Translations under genes and position numbers: made by a program
DNA from: Ustilago trichophora
Taxonomy: Eukaryota; Basidiomycota; Ustilaginomycetes; Ustilaginales; Ustilaginaceae
NCBI GenBank assembly: GCA_900323505.1
Contig: OOIN01000007.1
Coordinates: forward strand, 620,001 to 684,000
Length of the DNA: 64,000 nt
Direction of reading: 5' to 3'
The notes under the pieces: model-generated
Seen by the model: the letters and a program-made list of their open reading frames with translations, nothing else
Database searches by the model: none
What the model was told of the DNA's origin: nothing
In this document: positions 53,491 through 64,000 of the stretch, piece by piece
Layout of the letters: every line of letters begins with the position of its first letter
How positions within the stretch are numbered: the stretch's first letter is position 1

Positions 53491-55526
53491 TTGGATTGAT
53501 GACAATGACGTCGTGATGTACAACTATATACTGGACGAATGCTTCCATCAAATGCTTTCTTGCTTGCCTTCTGACAAAGTGACCGCTTCCTAGCTGCCCA
53601 ATATTGCCTTGAATAGCTTTTCAATGAGTCGCAAGAACAGATGAGAGCAACATAAGGTCAGACCTTTTGTTTGTGCTACCGATGCTGAAACTGGAACGGG
53701 CAGAAAGAGTATCATAGATGAAGAAGAGGCGATCCATGCTGCCACTCTGAGAGAGTGAGACCACGTCTTGATTTCTGAGAGGTGTGAGCTCGGGCCTCCT
53801 CTTTTGGTGGAAGAATGTGTCGACGCGCGCTGGATTTCACCTTTCTCTTATTCTGAAGGCTGTCAAGTGAGTGGAACGCGTCTTGTTGCGTGTATTTTCT
53901 CTTTTCTGTAGACAAGGAATTCGAATTTGAGAAGAAGCATACGAATTCAATTTTTGGTCAAAGCCCGGAAATTTTTTCAAGTCGAATATGTGATACTGTT
54001 TTTGTGGAATTCAAGTGAAGCGTGTTCCGCACGCAAGAGGTTCAAGGTGATCACTAACCCACCGATAAGAAAAGTCGGATCACTCGATCTTCAATACAAT
54101 TAGTTATTTTGAATTTCCTTCTTTTTGCGTCGAGCGAGCACAGGTTTCAAGGCTGGGTCTGCTCCTGCCTTCTGCGCCCAATGGGCCTCAGCTCAACTGC
54201 CGGTGTGATTCCAAGAGTGTAGTGAGTGACTGTCTCGCACACACGCTGGGATTGCCCCTCTCCTTTGGCATCTCTGGTTGCTGCGCGCTACTGCGTTGAG
54301 CTGTGCTGTGCTGTTCTCCTCGTCTTTTTGACTTGGCCAGATGCTCTGGCCCTTTTTCGTCCGCAAACCACAGCAGAGAGCAGAGAGCAACAGCGAGAAA
54401 TTGCTGAGCAGGGCCTCCTCGCCATCGCATCCGACTCGAGTCTGTCGCTGGTCTTGCCTCCGCCAACGTTGGCCTCACCACACCATCATCTCTCCCACCC
54501 AGCTGCGTCTGTTCTCGCTCCATCCACGCTCAGCTGCGGCTACGTCCATCACACCACATCATTGCAGCTTTCGTCTCGTCTCTGTCTCGATTTAACTTCA
54601 ACGTCACTCGGTCACGCGGTCAGATTTGGGTCGTTCCTGTTCTCCTTTGTCTACGATCCTGCTCACACGACAACGGCGATCACCGAATCGACTGCACTCG
54701 TGTTCTCCCCATAGCGGCATTTCGGTATCTCACCTATCCGTCCTTCGCGCTCACTCGATCGGACGCATTGCTTTTACCCTGAGAATTTTTCTCTGCCACC
54801 TTTGACATCGGCCTCTTGCATATCGCCGGTCAATAGCGCATCTTTGCTACCAAGCGCACTTCTCAGCAGTCCCATCGCCTTAGTCCTACACTCGGACTTC
54901 GGCTTTACAGGCGTTCAGCTCATCACATAAAGCAAGCTCCAAGCTTCTTCCTTTCTCTGTAAGTGTTTATTCTTCAATTTCGATCCATCTTAGGATCCCA
55001 GCAGCGCAGATTTTGGTGAACAGCAGGCACCGCTTCTCTGGCAACTCAGGAGTTTGTCAGCTTAGCATGGCTTCGATGCCTCGCGCAGCGGATGCAAAGC
55101 AGAAGCAGTAGGAAATCGCAGTAGCAACCAGTGCCTCATACGCTCGCACGCGTATGCTCGATGATCACCCCGCCACTGTGTCGAGTCGGAGCATGCAGTT
55201 TGGAGGATAGATTGCATTCTTGTGCGACGATCCGCCATCAAGCGGTGCAAGAGATCCATCAATCTGGCGATTCGGTATGGGTGGCTTTTTATGTGCGAAC
55301 TGCAAAGCCCATATCCGCGATGCCCCGACCGATTACATGATCAAAGAACTGACGATCTTGTCTCCTACCTCTCTTCTGTCCGCATCCATCACACTTCAAC
55401 GCGTTTGGATCTCCCGAAACCACGGTACTTTGTGCATGCATTCAACGCTCTCGCCTTTCTACTCCACTTGCGGCCTTGCATCACCATTCGATCCTACACT
55501 CCTCAGGCCGCCTATCTTTTAGCACA
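53491..55526. other. 2 kb upstream region of the PP1 gene
   Basis: No ORF here has family support (54226..54714 is judged leader or spacer). AT-rich around 53920-54125. A C/T-rich stretch from 54440 suggests a long 5' leader. Confidence 0.4.
54959..55522 (+). other. candidate 5'-leader intron of the PP1 gene
   Basis: A strong donor CTGTAAGTG at 54959 and an acceptor CTATCTTTTAG ending at 55522 sit four bases before the ATG at 55527. Splicing would remove several upstream ATGs. No transcript evidence is available. Confidence 0.35.
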
Positions 55527-56522
55527 ATGGCTGACAACACTACCCCCGAGGTAGATCTCGATAATGTCATCGACCGTCTTCTCGAGGTGCGCGGCTCGCG
55601 TCCCGGAAAGCCTGTCCACCTTGAAGAGTACGAGATCAAGTACCTTTGCTTGAAGGCAAGGGACATCTTCATCAACCAGCCCATCCTTCTCGAGCTTGAA
55701 GCCCCCATCAAGATTTGTGGTGACATCCACGGTCAATATTACGACTTGTTACGTTTGTTTGAATACGGTGGCTTCCCACCCGAGGCCAACTACCTCTTCC
55801 TCGGAGACTATGTCGATCGTGGCAAGCAGTCGCTCGAGACCATCTGCCTTCTCCTCGCGTATAAGATCAAATACCCCGAGAACTTCTTCATCCTTCGTGG
55901 CAACCACGAGTGCGCATCCATCAACCGAATCTATGGCTTCTACGACGAGTGCAAGCGCCGCTTCAACATCAAGCTCTGGAAGACATTTACCGACTGCTTC
56001 AACTGCCTTCCCATCGCCGCCATCATTGACGAGAAGATCTTTACCATGCACGGTGGCCTTTCGCCCGACCTGCAGAGCATGGAGCAGATCCGTCGTGTGA
56101 TGCGACCCACCGACGTGCCAGACACCGGTTTGCTCTGCGACTTGCTCTGGTCGGATCCTGACAAGGACATTTCTGGATGGTCAGAAAACGATCGCGGTGT
56201 CTCGTTCACTTTCGGCCCAGATGTCGTTTCTCGGTTCTTGCAAAAACACGACATGGATCTCATTTGCCGAGCGCATCAGGTCGTGGAGGATGGTTACGAG
56301 TTCTTTGCCAAGCGACAGCTTGTCACCTTGTTCTCGGCGCCCAACTACTGTGGAGAGTTTGACAATGCGGGCGCAATGATGAGCGTCGACGAGACGCTTC
56401 TTTGTTCCTTCCAGATCCTCAAGCCAGCGGAGAAGAAGCAAAAGTACGCATACGGTGGTATCAACATGGGCCGTCCCGTCACACCTCCCAGGAAGCAGAA
56501 GAAGAAGTCGGATGGCAAGTGA
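55527..56522 (+). CDS. GLC7: Ser/Thr protein phosphatase PP1 catalytic subunit
   Basis: 331 residues from the ATG at 55527 (context CACAATGGC). All PPP metal and catalytic motifs are present: [30 protein letters not shown] and [29 protein letters not shown] is the loop that binds inhibitors. The tail carries RPVTPPRK with a Cdk-type site at Thr319. PP1 dephosphorylates many targets in mitosis, glycogen control and transcription through regulatory subunits. The length and sequence are typical of the highly conserved family. The tail KQKKKSDGK is short and basic. Confidence 0.98.
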   Translation: MADNTTPEVDLDNVIDRLLEVRGSRPGKPVHLEEYEIKYLCLKARDIFINQPILLELEAPIKICGDIHGQYYDLLRLFEYGGFPPEANYLFLGDYVDRGKQSLETICLLLAYKIKYPENFFILRGNHECASINRIYGFYDECKRRFNIKLWKTFTDCFNCLPIAAIIDEKIFTMHGGLSPDLQSMEQIRRVMRPTDVPDTGLLCDLLWSDPDKDISGWSENDRGVSFTFGPDVVSRFLQKHDMDLICRAHQVVEDGYEFFAKRQLVTLFSAPNYCGEFDNAGAMMSVDETLLCSFQILKPAEKKQKYAYGGINMGRPVTPPRKQKKKSDGK

Positions 56523-57443
56523 GTGGGCTCAACGCTCCAGCTCGGGGCTTGGGTGCAAGGGTGGCCGTCAGCTCGGGAACAAGGATTGTGGCTCGGCGGA
56601 GGGCAAAGAGCAATCGGCTGGGCTTCACTGGTATGCCAGCAGGCAGCAACATTCTTGGCAGCGGTGCGATTCGGATCAACTACAGCTCAGCAATTTGTCT
56701 CGCTTTCTCCTGGATTTTTCCTTCTTGCTCCGGCGCTCAGTCGTGATGTACAACAAGCAACGTTCTCGGGTCACTCCAGCGTCATTTGTCATATGAGGAG
56801 CGTGCGGCCTAGCAGTACCAAATTCACACAACACTCGCAGCTCGATGATACTGCTCTCCATTTGCACCAATCGACGTTAGTAGTTTGACTTCTTGCCTCT
56901 CTTATGGTCTCGCGCAGTCAACATTCAGGGGAAAGCGCCTTTAGCAACCCTTGTCATGCGGCAATATTGTGCGTCTCCATCCATGTCTTCGTCGCCTGCC
57001 GCAGCCCTCATTGATGCTGCGTGCCTGCTACAGCCCTCTCTCCGCCGTCATAACACTGCCACCCCTTCCCCCTCCTTCCCTCGTTCATGCCAGCCGTCCT
57101 TTCCTCTTCACTTCATTGGCCGTCACCATCTCCCTCCTTTCTCTGTGTTGTTTTTGTTTTCCTTCTCCACCATTTTTTGTTTTCTCTTCGATACGATGCA
57201 AATGTGAATCATGTCCCCTTCTGGCCTTGTTGTATGCCTTTACGAGCGTGTGCGGTTCTATCCCCTCATTGTGAGCGACTCTAGATCCAAATGTGGCGCA
57301 AACGAAGTCGATCTAAACGGACATGACTCGAGCACAACCAGAGCAAACACACGCTCAAAACAACTGGGTTAAGCAGATGAACTGGATGCATTGTGACGTG
57401 ACATAGTATAAAAGATGTGCAGGGGTTGCAAGAATGAGTGGAT
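56523..57443. other. convergent 3' intergenic region
   Basis: 920 bases between the convergent PP1 and kinase stops; T/C-rich around 57060-57190. No gene is supported. Confidence 0.4.
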
Positions 57444-60400
57444 TTATTTGCTGCCGTTGGTAGCGGCACGATCGCGCACATACCCAGCCGCCTGGTTTGC
57501 GACCTTTGGACCCAGACCAGGGCCCAAACCAGCCTTATTCTCGTGAGCACTCGAACCGATTTTGCCCCAACCTGGAGCATTGGATTCAACATTCTGCTGC
57601 CAACGGCTGATCAAGCTGCTTACACCTTTGAATCTGTCCTCTTCCCCTCCTCGTCCTGCATTTGCTGCGGTTGTGTCGTCATTTTGAGAGCAAGACTCGT
57701 CGAGAGGGTCTGGAGAGGAGGAGGAAGAGGTGCGTTTGTGCAGGGAGGTGGAGGCGGCGGGGAGTGCAGAGTTTTTGATAACGCCTCCTTTGGAGGCGGC
57801 TGCACTGAGGGCTGCCTCGCGCTCCCAGGGTTTCATGGCAGAGGGGGAGGCGAGAGAGGCACCGCGAAGATGGGTGCTTTTGTTAGGGCGGATGGGGGTG
57901 GGCCGTTTGGGTTGGATGATGACTGGTTCGGCTTGCTGTGGTTCGGGTTTAGATTGAGATTGGCGCGCGGACATCATGTTGCTGCGAGGTCGAATGACTT
58001 CCGTAGAAGCAGCGTTGGTGGTGGGGGATGGATCGAGTGAGAATGAGCCGAATTTATCCTTAATCGTTTCGACAGGGCTAGAAGGGGACGCTGGGGATGT
58101 AGCCACGTCCACCAACTGCTTGGACGATGCAGGCGCGGGTTGGGGATTCCACCTCGAAGCAATGGACACAGAAGGCTTGCTGTTGCTGTACGAAGGCGAA
58201 GCAGGACCAATGGAAGGAGGAGAAGATTTCTGCTCTGCGACGCTATCCTGTGTGCTGTTGCTCCTCGAAATGGACAGCTTAGCAGCACCCGCCTGGAGCT
58301 CAGGCTTGGGAAGCGCATTCATCTCTTCTTCATCTTCTTCGTCCCATGCGGGCGCCTTGACTTTGGCAACCGATGGCATCGGCGGGCTCTCCTCCACCTC
58401 CTCCCTGTCCTCCTTTTTCACTACAGGAGCAGCATCGACAGAAGGCTCGGTCTCAGGCTCGTCCGCCGGGCCCCGTAAGAGAGCCTCAAGCTGATCCTGC
58501 GCCTGCCTCGCCGCCTCATCCAGCTGCTCTGCCGCTGTAGCGTCTGTTATCGGCGACACAAGCTCAGCAGCAGGTGACTTGACCTGGCCGTTGATCGACG
58601 AGCTCGACATCAATCTTTCTGCCGCTGTAGGAGAATCAACGGCGTCCACTAGCCAAGAGGGGGCTTTGACACGGCCTGGAGTAATGCGTGGTCGCTCAGG
58701 TTTAGGTGTCTTACCATTGACACCGTCCTCATCCTGCATCTGGGTAGTTGTTGCGGCAGTGCGAGAGGTGAAAGAAGACAACCGATCGGCAGACAAACGA
58801 GGCGGAAGGGTCGGCCGTTGCGCCACAGCTTCTTCGGGCTGTGCCGGCTCGTCTTCGTCTGAAGAAGCTTCGTAGAGGTCGAGCTCTTTCCCTGCATCAT
58901 TTGGTGCTTCTCGTGTGGACACAGTGGAAGGTGCCTGCGATCGAGAAGCGTACATTTTTGCATCTTTCTCTTTATAAGCCTTTTCAGGCTCTTCATCGGA
59001 AACGTCGCCTGTGAGCCAATCTTTCGAGGCGGGAGACTTCTTGACTGAAGTTTGCGGTTCAGACTCTCCAGCATCGCGATCGTGTGCAATGATGGAAGGT
59101 TGCCATCGCTTGGAGACGCTCCCCGAACGGGCCTTGTTGTCACTGGCGGAAAAAGCAGAGATGGTGGCGGATTTGCTGAGCGCTGGTACTCTACCCGAGC
59201 TGAGACGTTGGGGCTCAAAGGGTCGCTCGAATCTTCCAGCCATTGCGCCGACGCTGGCGCGGTTGGCAAGGCCGGGGACGTTGACCTGACCGCCGGAGCT
59301 GGAAGGCAGGCTGGAAGGGGCAGACACTGGAGCAATTGCACTTGGCGGGCCGGGCGCAGGTGCTGATGCGGGAGAGGCGTACCTCGCATCCAGATCCTCC
59401 AGGCTAGGGAAACGGTCAGTGAGCTCATCACGAGATGTTCCGCTCTTCTGAGCAACAGGTGCATCTTTTAGCGGTGGAGGTAGAGGCGACGCAGCGGGGC
59501 TGGGGGCGACGCTGAACCCTGGCAAAGCTGGACTATGGCGTAGTGGTGATAGAGCTGGCGAGGGGGCATTGGAGTCAGACGCACGGAGGAAGTTCTTGTC
59601 GATAGGTCGGTCGGAAGCTTTGCCAGCAGGCTCGCCACTGAGAGCTGGAGAAACGGATGGCGGACTTGGTCGCTTGGGCAGAACAGGCGGGCTTTCCTTG
59701 CTCGTCGCTGCAGGAGCGAACGAATCGCCAAAGCCCTCGATCATCGGTCCCGTCTTTACAGCTGCCGGTTTAGAAACGGGCACACTCCAAGTCGGTGCGC
59801 TCTTCTGCGGAGCTTCGGGTGACTTGGGCGCGGGAGAGATGCTCTTGGCCGCATTCTCTTCAAGCTTCTGGACGGGCGAGTCGGCAGTTCCTGCAGAGGC
59901 CTTGTTGGGTCTACCACGACGCATGGGGGTGATGCTCTGTTTTTGCAGCTCAAGCTCGCGTGCTTCGGCTTGCTCGAGCTCCTTTTTGGAGGGACCCATG
60001 GAGATGAGGTTTGCATCGATGCCTCCGGTCGGCTTGGGCCTGTCTTGCAGCAGAGAAGCTTCGGTGTTCGAGGACAGCTTCGTGCTGCTGACAAGAGTAG
60101 GTAGGGGAGCAGCAATCTTGCCACTGGCTGCTGCTGATGCGTAATGGAGCGCAGCTTGAGGTGGTCGCGTGCCGAGGATCTGGTGGACATTGATGATGAC
60201 CTGATCGATAGTCGGGCGATCAGTGCTCTGCTCCTTGAGCATGGAATGGATGAGCTGCTTGAGGCGATCCGAGTAGACGGGTTGAGGAGGAATGCGATAC
60301 TGGACATTCAAGATCGCCAAGGGGCCGCCTCCATTTTCTTCAAAAGGAGTAGTGTAGTAGCAGAGCTTGTAGAGCAGAACACCGAGGGCCCAGATGTCGG

Positions 60401-61313
60401 CCTTCTCGTCAATGACACGGCGCTGGTAGACGTCGACCATCTCGGGAGCTCGGTACTGCAAGGTCGTGTGCTTATTGAGGTCGGCCTCGACTTTTTTGAC
60501 TTCATCCATGCTCTTTGCAGGTTTGCGAGAGAGGACGGGTGCAGCTGAGCCGAAATCGCAGAGCTTGAAGGTGGCTTTGAGGTTGGAAGAGGTGGAACGG
60601 GAGCCTGGAATGGTGCCAGGATCGGTGGAGGGTGCCATGAGGATGTTTTCTACCTTCAAATCACGATGCATGAGAGGCGGGTCGAGGTGGTGCATGACGG
60701 CTACACCGGCACAGACGTCGCCAAAGATCTTGAGTACCTCTTCCTCGCGGAGTCGATCGCGCAAGCGTGCATTCATGAGGCTGATGATTCCACCACCTGA
60801 GCAATACTCCATGAGGATGAAGATCTCGTAGCCGCCGCCTTGTAATGCTGTAGCGGAGGCTTCAATGAAATGGACAATATTGGCCTGGTTGCGGAGGAGC
60901 TTGTGCACCTCAACTTCTCTTCGAACATCTGCGAGTGCTGCTTTGTCGGGCACGGCCATTCTTTTGAGGACGTGGACGGTTTCGCCTCGTTCCGCCGTTG
61001 CACTGCCTGCCATAGAGGCGCCGATGACGCCGGTGACAGAGGAAGGCATGGGGATGGGCTGCGAAGTTGTGACGAGGTAGACATGAGCAAAGCCACCTTC
61101 AGATAGATAACGCTTGACGGTGACGGTGATGTTGCCAACCTTGACCCTGGTGCCTGGTGCGAGAGTGCCTTTGTAGGGTTGCTGATAGGCGCCACCCACG
61201 GACGGCATGGGTGGTTGCTGCTGCGGTGCATATCCGGGCTGGGGTGCATAGCTACGCTGTGCTGCGGCTTGCGAGTTCATGTGGGCTGGGTAAGCCTGGC
61301 CATATTGCGACAT
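57444..61313 (-). CDS. Ark/Prk (NAK) family Ser/Thr protein kinase
   Basis: 1289 residues, single exon. A Gln/Pro-rich head (about 1-45) precedes a kinase domain at about 60-385. It shows the glycine-rich loop LSEGGFAHVYLV, the ATP lysine in VHVLKRMAVP, HRDLKVENIL, DFGSAAP and YRAPEMVDVYQRRVIDEKAD. The extended activation-segment helix is typical of the numb-associated/Ark1-Prk1-Akl1 group. These kinases phosphorylate endocytic coat adaptors and regulate actin patches. The remaining 900 residues are disordered and Ser/Pro-rich, with acidic EEDEEE-like and basic patches that probably bind adaptors. A GWGKIGSSAHENKAG segment near the C-terminus looks conserved. Confidence 0.93.
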   Translation of the reverse strand: MSQYGQAYPAHMNSQAAAQRSYAPQPGYAPQQQPPMPSVGGAYQQPYKGTLAPGTRVKVGNITVTVKRYLSEGGFAHVYLVTTSQPIPMPSSVTGVIGASMAGSATAERGETVHVLKRMAVPDKAALADVRREVEVHKLLRNQANIVHFIEASATALQGGGYEIFILMEYCSGGGIISLMNARLRDRLREEEVLKIFGDVCAGVAVMHHLDPPLMHRDLKVENILMAPSTDPGTIPGSRSTSSNLKATFKLCDFGSAAPVLSRKPAKSMDEVKKVEADLNKHTTLQYRAPEMVDVYQRRVIDEKADIWALGVLLYKLCYYTTPFEENGGGPLAILNVQYRIPPQPVYSDRLKQLIHSMLKEQSTDRPTIDQVIINVHQILGTRPPQAALHYASAAASGKIAAPLPTLVSSTKLSSNTEASLLQDRPKPTGGIDANLISMGPSKKELEQAEARELELQKQSITPMRRGRPNKASAGTADSPVQKLEENAAKSISPAPKSPEAPQKSAPTWSVPVSKPAAVKTGPMIEGFGDSFAPAATSKESPPVLPKRPSPPSVSPALSGEPAGKASDRPIDKNFLRASDSNAPSPALSPLRHSPALPGFSVAPSPAASPLPPPLKDAPVAQKSGTSRDELTDRFPSLEDLDARYASPASAPAPGPPSAIAPVSAPSSLPSSSGGQVNVPGLANRASVGAMAGRFERPFEPQRLSSGRVPALSKSATISAFSASDNKARSGSVSKRWQPSIIAHDRDAGESEPQTSVKKSPASKDWLTGDVSDEEPEKAYKEKDAKMYASRSQAPSTVSTREAPNDAGKELDLYEASSDEDEPAQPEEAVAQRPTLPPRLSADRLSSFTSRTAATTTQMQDEDGVNGKTPKPERPRITPGRVKAPSWLVDAVDSPTAAERLMSSSSINGQVKSPAAELVSPITDATAAEQLDEAARQAQDQLEALLRGPADEPETEPSVDAAPVVKKEDREEVEESPPMPSVAKVKAPAWDEEDEEEMNALPKPELQAGAAKLSISRSNSTQDSVAEQKSSPPSIGPASPSYSNSKPSVSIASRWNPQPAPASSKQLVDVATSPASPSSPVETIKDKFGSFSLDPSPTTNAASTEVIRPRSNMMSARQSQSKPEPQQAEPVIIQPKRPTPIRPNKSTHLRGASLASPSAMKPWEREAALSAAASKGGVIKNSALPAASTSLHKRTSSSSSPDPLDESCSQNDDTTAANAGRGGEEDRFKGVSSLISRWQQNVESNAPGWGKIGSSAHENKAGLGPGLGPKVANQAAGYVRDRAATNGSK

Positions 61314-61824
61314 GGTCGTGCCCGCAACTGCGGTGTTGAAGGCCGAGGCGATGCCGGTAAGCTTTCAATGATGTGTTGTGCGTCCAGGTCGTGAGGTTGT
61401 GGTGATGGTCCGAGCAGCCCGATCGTTCATATGCTCTTTTGCGACGATGCCGTGGAGCTTGAAGAGGAAAGCAGGGCTGAGTACTGTAAGGCGTGGAGTT
61501 TGGTGAGAGTGTCGAGCTCGGCAAGATTGTAGTTGAGAGTGGCTCGTGTGTCTTTGCGAGTGAAGTGTGGTCTTGGATGTCATCACACTGTGCGACACTG
61601 GTGACACTGTGATTCCTGCTGCAAAGAGGGGCACAAGGCTGTGGTGTGTGTGTGGTCCGTGTGCTTTGTCCGTGTTGCTCTGTTCCTGTTTCTGTTGTGA
61701 CACTCGACAACGCCACGAAGCAAACACGGTCTAACAATGCTCATCAGACGGAAAGGCGCACCATCTTGAGCAAAAGTTTCAAGAGATTTAGATATATTGT
61801 AAACGAGCAAACCATGTCACGTGA
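61314..61824. other. intergenic region upstream of the kinase
   Basis: About 510 bases with TG-rich stretches; the kinase promoter on the minus strand. Nothing else is seen. Confidence 0.4.
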
Positions 61825-61925
61825 GCATTGATAGTGTAGGGGTATCATGAGTCGTTGCCACTCATCGCCTGCATAAGGCGTGACTACCGATTCGACTCGA
61901 CCGGGGTTCGAGTCCCCGTCAATGC
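61825..61925 (+). tRNA. tRNA-Gly (GCC) with a 31-base intron
   Basis: Acceptor GCATTGA/TCAATGC, T-arm CGGGGTTCGAGTCCCCG, anticodon stem AGTCG/CGACT and loop TTGCCA+T with anticodon GCC. A 31-base intron starting CTCATCGCC follows position 37. The mature length is 70 bases. T5 and T6 runs follow within 20 bases. Confidence 0.9.
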
Positions 61926-62305
61926 ATTCCTTTTTGCAATTTTTTGGCCACAGACAGCAACTCGTTCTTTTTGTTCGTTCTGCTTGTCTAAATGATGCCG
62001 AATTCTGCTTTTGGCGGTCTGGTGAAGCGTGCTGAGGTCCTATGATGTGTTATGTTGTAGGGTGAATTTGGTCTGACGAGGCGGAAGAAAGTGAATAACC
62101 TTTGAATTAGTGGACATTGGTTGGCCAGTTTTACAGTGGACCCAGATCACGTAGGCTTTCTTTCTCTTTCTCTACTTTTTAGGAAGACTTGACACACAGG
62201 GCTACAGATCGCTACCACGTACGGAAGGCGAGGAGAAATGGTGGGTATGTTTGGTTTTCATCAAAGAGGTTTGGATGTATCTTCATGGAGTGGTGGGATG
62301 AGCGA
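61926..62305. other. intergenic region
   Basis: About 380 bases between the tRNA and the last HUB1 exon; AT-rich, nothing else supported. Confidence 0.4.
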
Positions 62306-63271
62306 TTAGTGCATCTCGAAGGAGAACCCCTAACCCAAGTCGATTTTTTTTCGGGCGCCCCAGAGCAAGAACAAAAGTTGCATCATTAGCAATTGTACAA
62401 TCACCCCCAACAAGACGAAGAAAGGAAAAGGGGAGGGGGGAGTAGTGAAGACTTACATCGGCAATCTCGTAATCAGCCAGTGTGATGTGGTCTTTATAGA
62501 CGGTATACCATTTCTTGAGGATGATCTGGCAGGTGCAAGTGCGACCGCCGACAAAGACATTTCAGAGAACAGGACGGGGCAAGAGGGAGTTAGGGGTGGT
62601 TAGCATATTTTGTCTGGTCTACACGGCTGGGCTTTGACTTGATTCCGATGTCGTTGCTGGTGCTGCGCCGATAAAATTTGGTTAGGCGCTGGTTGTTCTC
62701 GGTTCGGTTTGGTCTGATTTGGTTTGGCTTGATTTTGGGTGGTCTCCTATCAGGTGGGTAATGCTGGCGGCCTGCTTCTCTCGCCTTTTTGTTATTGGCG
62801 GGGTCAGATGCTTGCGCGGAGCGTGCTGCATGCTAGTGCTAGATGCGCCGAGTCGATTGTTTGCATAGTGGCTGCGATATCGTGATGATGCAGCGTAGGG
62901 AGGCTGAGATCCAGGTATAAAAGTTGGAGCAGAAGACTTGTGTAGACGTACCTTCTGAGGCGGTGTTCCAGTCTGAGCAGCAATAAGCTTTTTCAGATCT
63001 CCGATCGTGTCTTCTGGGGAGCATTTGACTCTGACTGATGTACGCTCCCAGAAGTTCGCAATGTAGGACAGATGAAAAGGGACGGAAGAATAGAGTCAGT
63101 AATGTCAAAGTAGCAATGTCGCGACAACAAATAATGGGGAGCGTATCTTGTATGCTGGGAGTTAGGAAGGGGTAAAGGGGTCGGAAAACAAGGATGGAGG
63201 AGGTAGGCGGTGAAAGCATGCGTACCTTTACGACCCAGCCTGTCATTTGCGAGAACTTCGATCATCGGCAT
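62306..63271 (-). CDS. HUB1: ubiquitin-like splicing modifier HUB1/UBL5 (four exons)
   Basis: Exons are 63271..63226, 63034..62952, 62525..62457 and 62329..62306. Introns are 191, 426 and 127 bases, with donors GTACGC, GTACGT and GTAAGT and phases 1, 0 and 0. The 73-residue product starts [20 protein letters not shown] (or at the second Met, 63265), contains [15 protein letters not shown] and [20 protein letters not shown], and ends DGFSFEMH. Hub1 is a non-conjugated ubiquitin-like protein that binds the spliceosome (Snu66, Prp5) and affects splice-site choice. The last exon has only seven codons plus stop. Its end replaces the double Tyr typical of the family with His-stop, so the terminal exon is the least certain part. 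Confidence 0.85.
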
Positions 63272-63491
63272 TCTGGCAGCGTTGTCGATCTGAGAATGAA
63301 GTTCTTTATTTCGTTCAATGGAGCTTCTCTTTGCTTCGTAGTTCCGGCCGGTCGTCCTTACTGATCAGATAAGCGTTGTCGATGGGGGATGTTGGACGTC
63401 GAGAAACAAAAGTGTTGGAAAAGTGTTGGACCCTAAAAATCCTCCACTTATCCGTCTTCCGGAACTTCGCTCTTGGCCAAAAAGCAAAAAA

Positions 63492-63596
63492 GTGGAAGGT
63501 GGGAATCGAACCCACGACCTCAAGATTTTTATGGCGCCATTCTTTCAGATGAAAGATATGTTGCAATCTCACGCCAAACCACTAAGCCTCTCCCAC
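63492..63596 (-). tRNA. tRNA-Cys (GCA) with a 34-base intron
   Basis: Acceptor GTGGGAG/CTTCCAC (one G-U), T-arm GTGGGTTCGATTCCCAC, anticodon stem TGAGA/TCTTG with wobble pairs and loop TTGCAA+A with anticodon GCA. A 34-base intron beginning CATATCTTTC follows position 37. The mature length is 71 bases. T6 lies directly downstream on the minus strand (63491-63486). Confidence 0.85.
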
Positions 63597-63830
63597 CGCT
63601 TGCCACTTTCGGCTCTAGATAGTGATTATATTCACGTCAAAATGGACAAGGGTGCCAGGTAGCAATGACGCGCGTCAGATGCAGGTGTAGATTATGGAGC
63701 GATAAGAGGATTAAATGTGAAGTGTCACTTTTTTGGTTTGTTCGTCATAGCTGATCTTGGCTTTGTCTGCTATCACCACGATTACCACTACCATCATCAC
63801 CCTCTGTCGCTTTGTCAACTGTTGCCAACA

Positions 63831-64000
63831 TGGTAAGTCCAACCTCAACCCTAGCAGCCTTTTTCTAGGCTTCCGCGCTGACTCTAGTCTCAAATTATGG
63901 CCCGACAGACGGACTCCCAATCATCAACACAACACATCTCGATCGACCCTAGCACAACTACAAAACCACGTTCTCTCTCCAACTCGCCCTTATCCCCAGA
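63831..64000 (+). CDS. possible start of a split gene, cut by the window edge
   Basis: The ATG at 63831 sits after a C/T- and CAA-rich leader (CTGTTGCCAAC) and is directly followed by GTAAGT (63834). This would be an exon 1 that holds only the start codon, as seen in some ribosomal-protein genes of basidiomycetes. No downstream exon can be identified before 64000, so the product is unknown. Confidence 0.3.

Noticed and set aside
54226..54714. 162-codon frame upstream of PP1
   Set aside because: Ser/Leu-rich composition expected from a C/T-rich leader; no family.
1..64000. CRISPR arrays, bacterial operons, prophage or viral genes
   Set aside because: None seen; gene structure and families are those of a fungal nuclear genome.

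Overview
The window looks like nuclear DNA of a basidiomycete yeast or smut, most probably Ustilaginomycotina. The evidence is moderately GC-rich, CpG-rich sequence, compact genes on both strands, and mostly intron-free long coding regions. Introns are kept in a few small housekeeping genes, with GTAAGT or GTACGT donors and CTAAC-like branch sites. Fungal-specific families are present: KRE6/SKN1, Mtf2-like, Zn2Cys6 and a Kex2-type secreted protein. The species assignment is inference. There is no operon structure; neighbouring genes are mostly unrelated housekeeping functions.

Left part (1-25 kb): a Zn2Cys6 regulator; a KRE6/SKN1 cell-wall glucan protein with an overlooked terminal exon; a short coiled-coil protein; a Trm2 tRNA methyltransferase; an Mtf2-like mitochondrial protein; a 760-residue secreted protein with many Lys-Arg sites; an 851-residue disordered protein of unknown function; a long-tailed eIF4E-family protein lacking one key partner-binding tryptophan; a quinone oxidoreductase; and acetyl-CoA synthetase (two exons).

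Middle (25-45 kb): a 3 kb gene-free stretch with GTAC palindromes; CLP1; an intron-containing tRNA-Gly; a 1.6 kb block almost free of CpG that looks like a decayed transposon, bounded on its far side by a broken tRNA-Gly half; TAF5; a WS/DGAT acyltransferase; an unknown two-exon gene; a secreted metallophosphatase; and ATP synthase subunit e (three exons).

Right part (45-64 kb): NAC beta (three exons), a glutathione S-transferase, lumazine synthase (two exons), 3-hydroxyisobutyryl-CoA hydrolase, protein phosphatase 1, an Ark/Prk-type kinase, a four-exon HUB1/UBL5 gene, and three more intron-containing tRNA genes (two Gly, one Cys). A possible next gene starts at the right edge with ATG directly followed by a splice donor.

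The most unusual items are the CpG-free block beside the tRNA gene, the Lys-Arg-rich secreted protein, the atypical eIF4E, and the small genes whose terminal exons are invisible to simple ORF calling (KRE6, RIB4, HUB1). Exon junctions were derived by eye from splice signals and family conservation. No alignment or transcript data were available.
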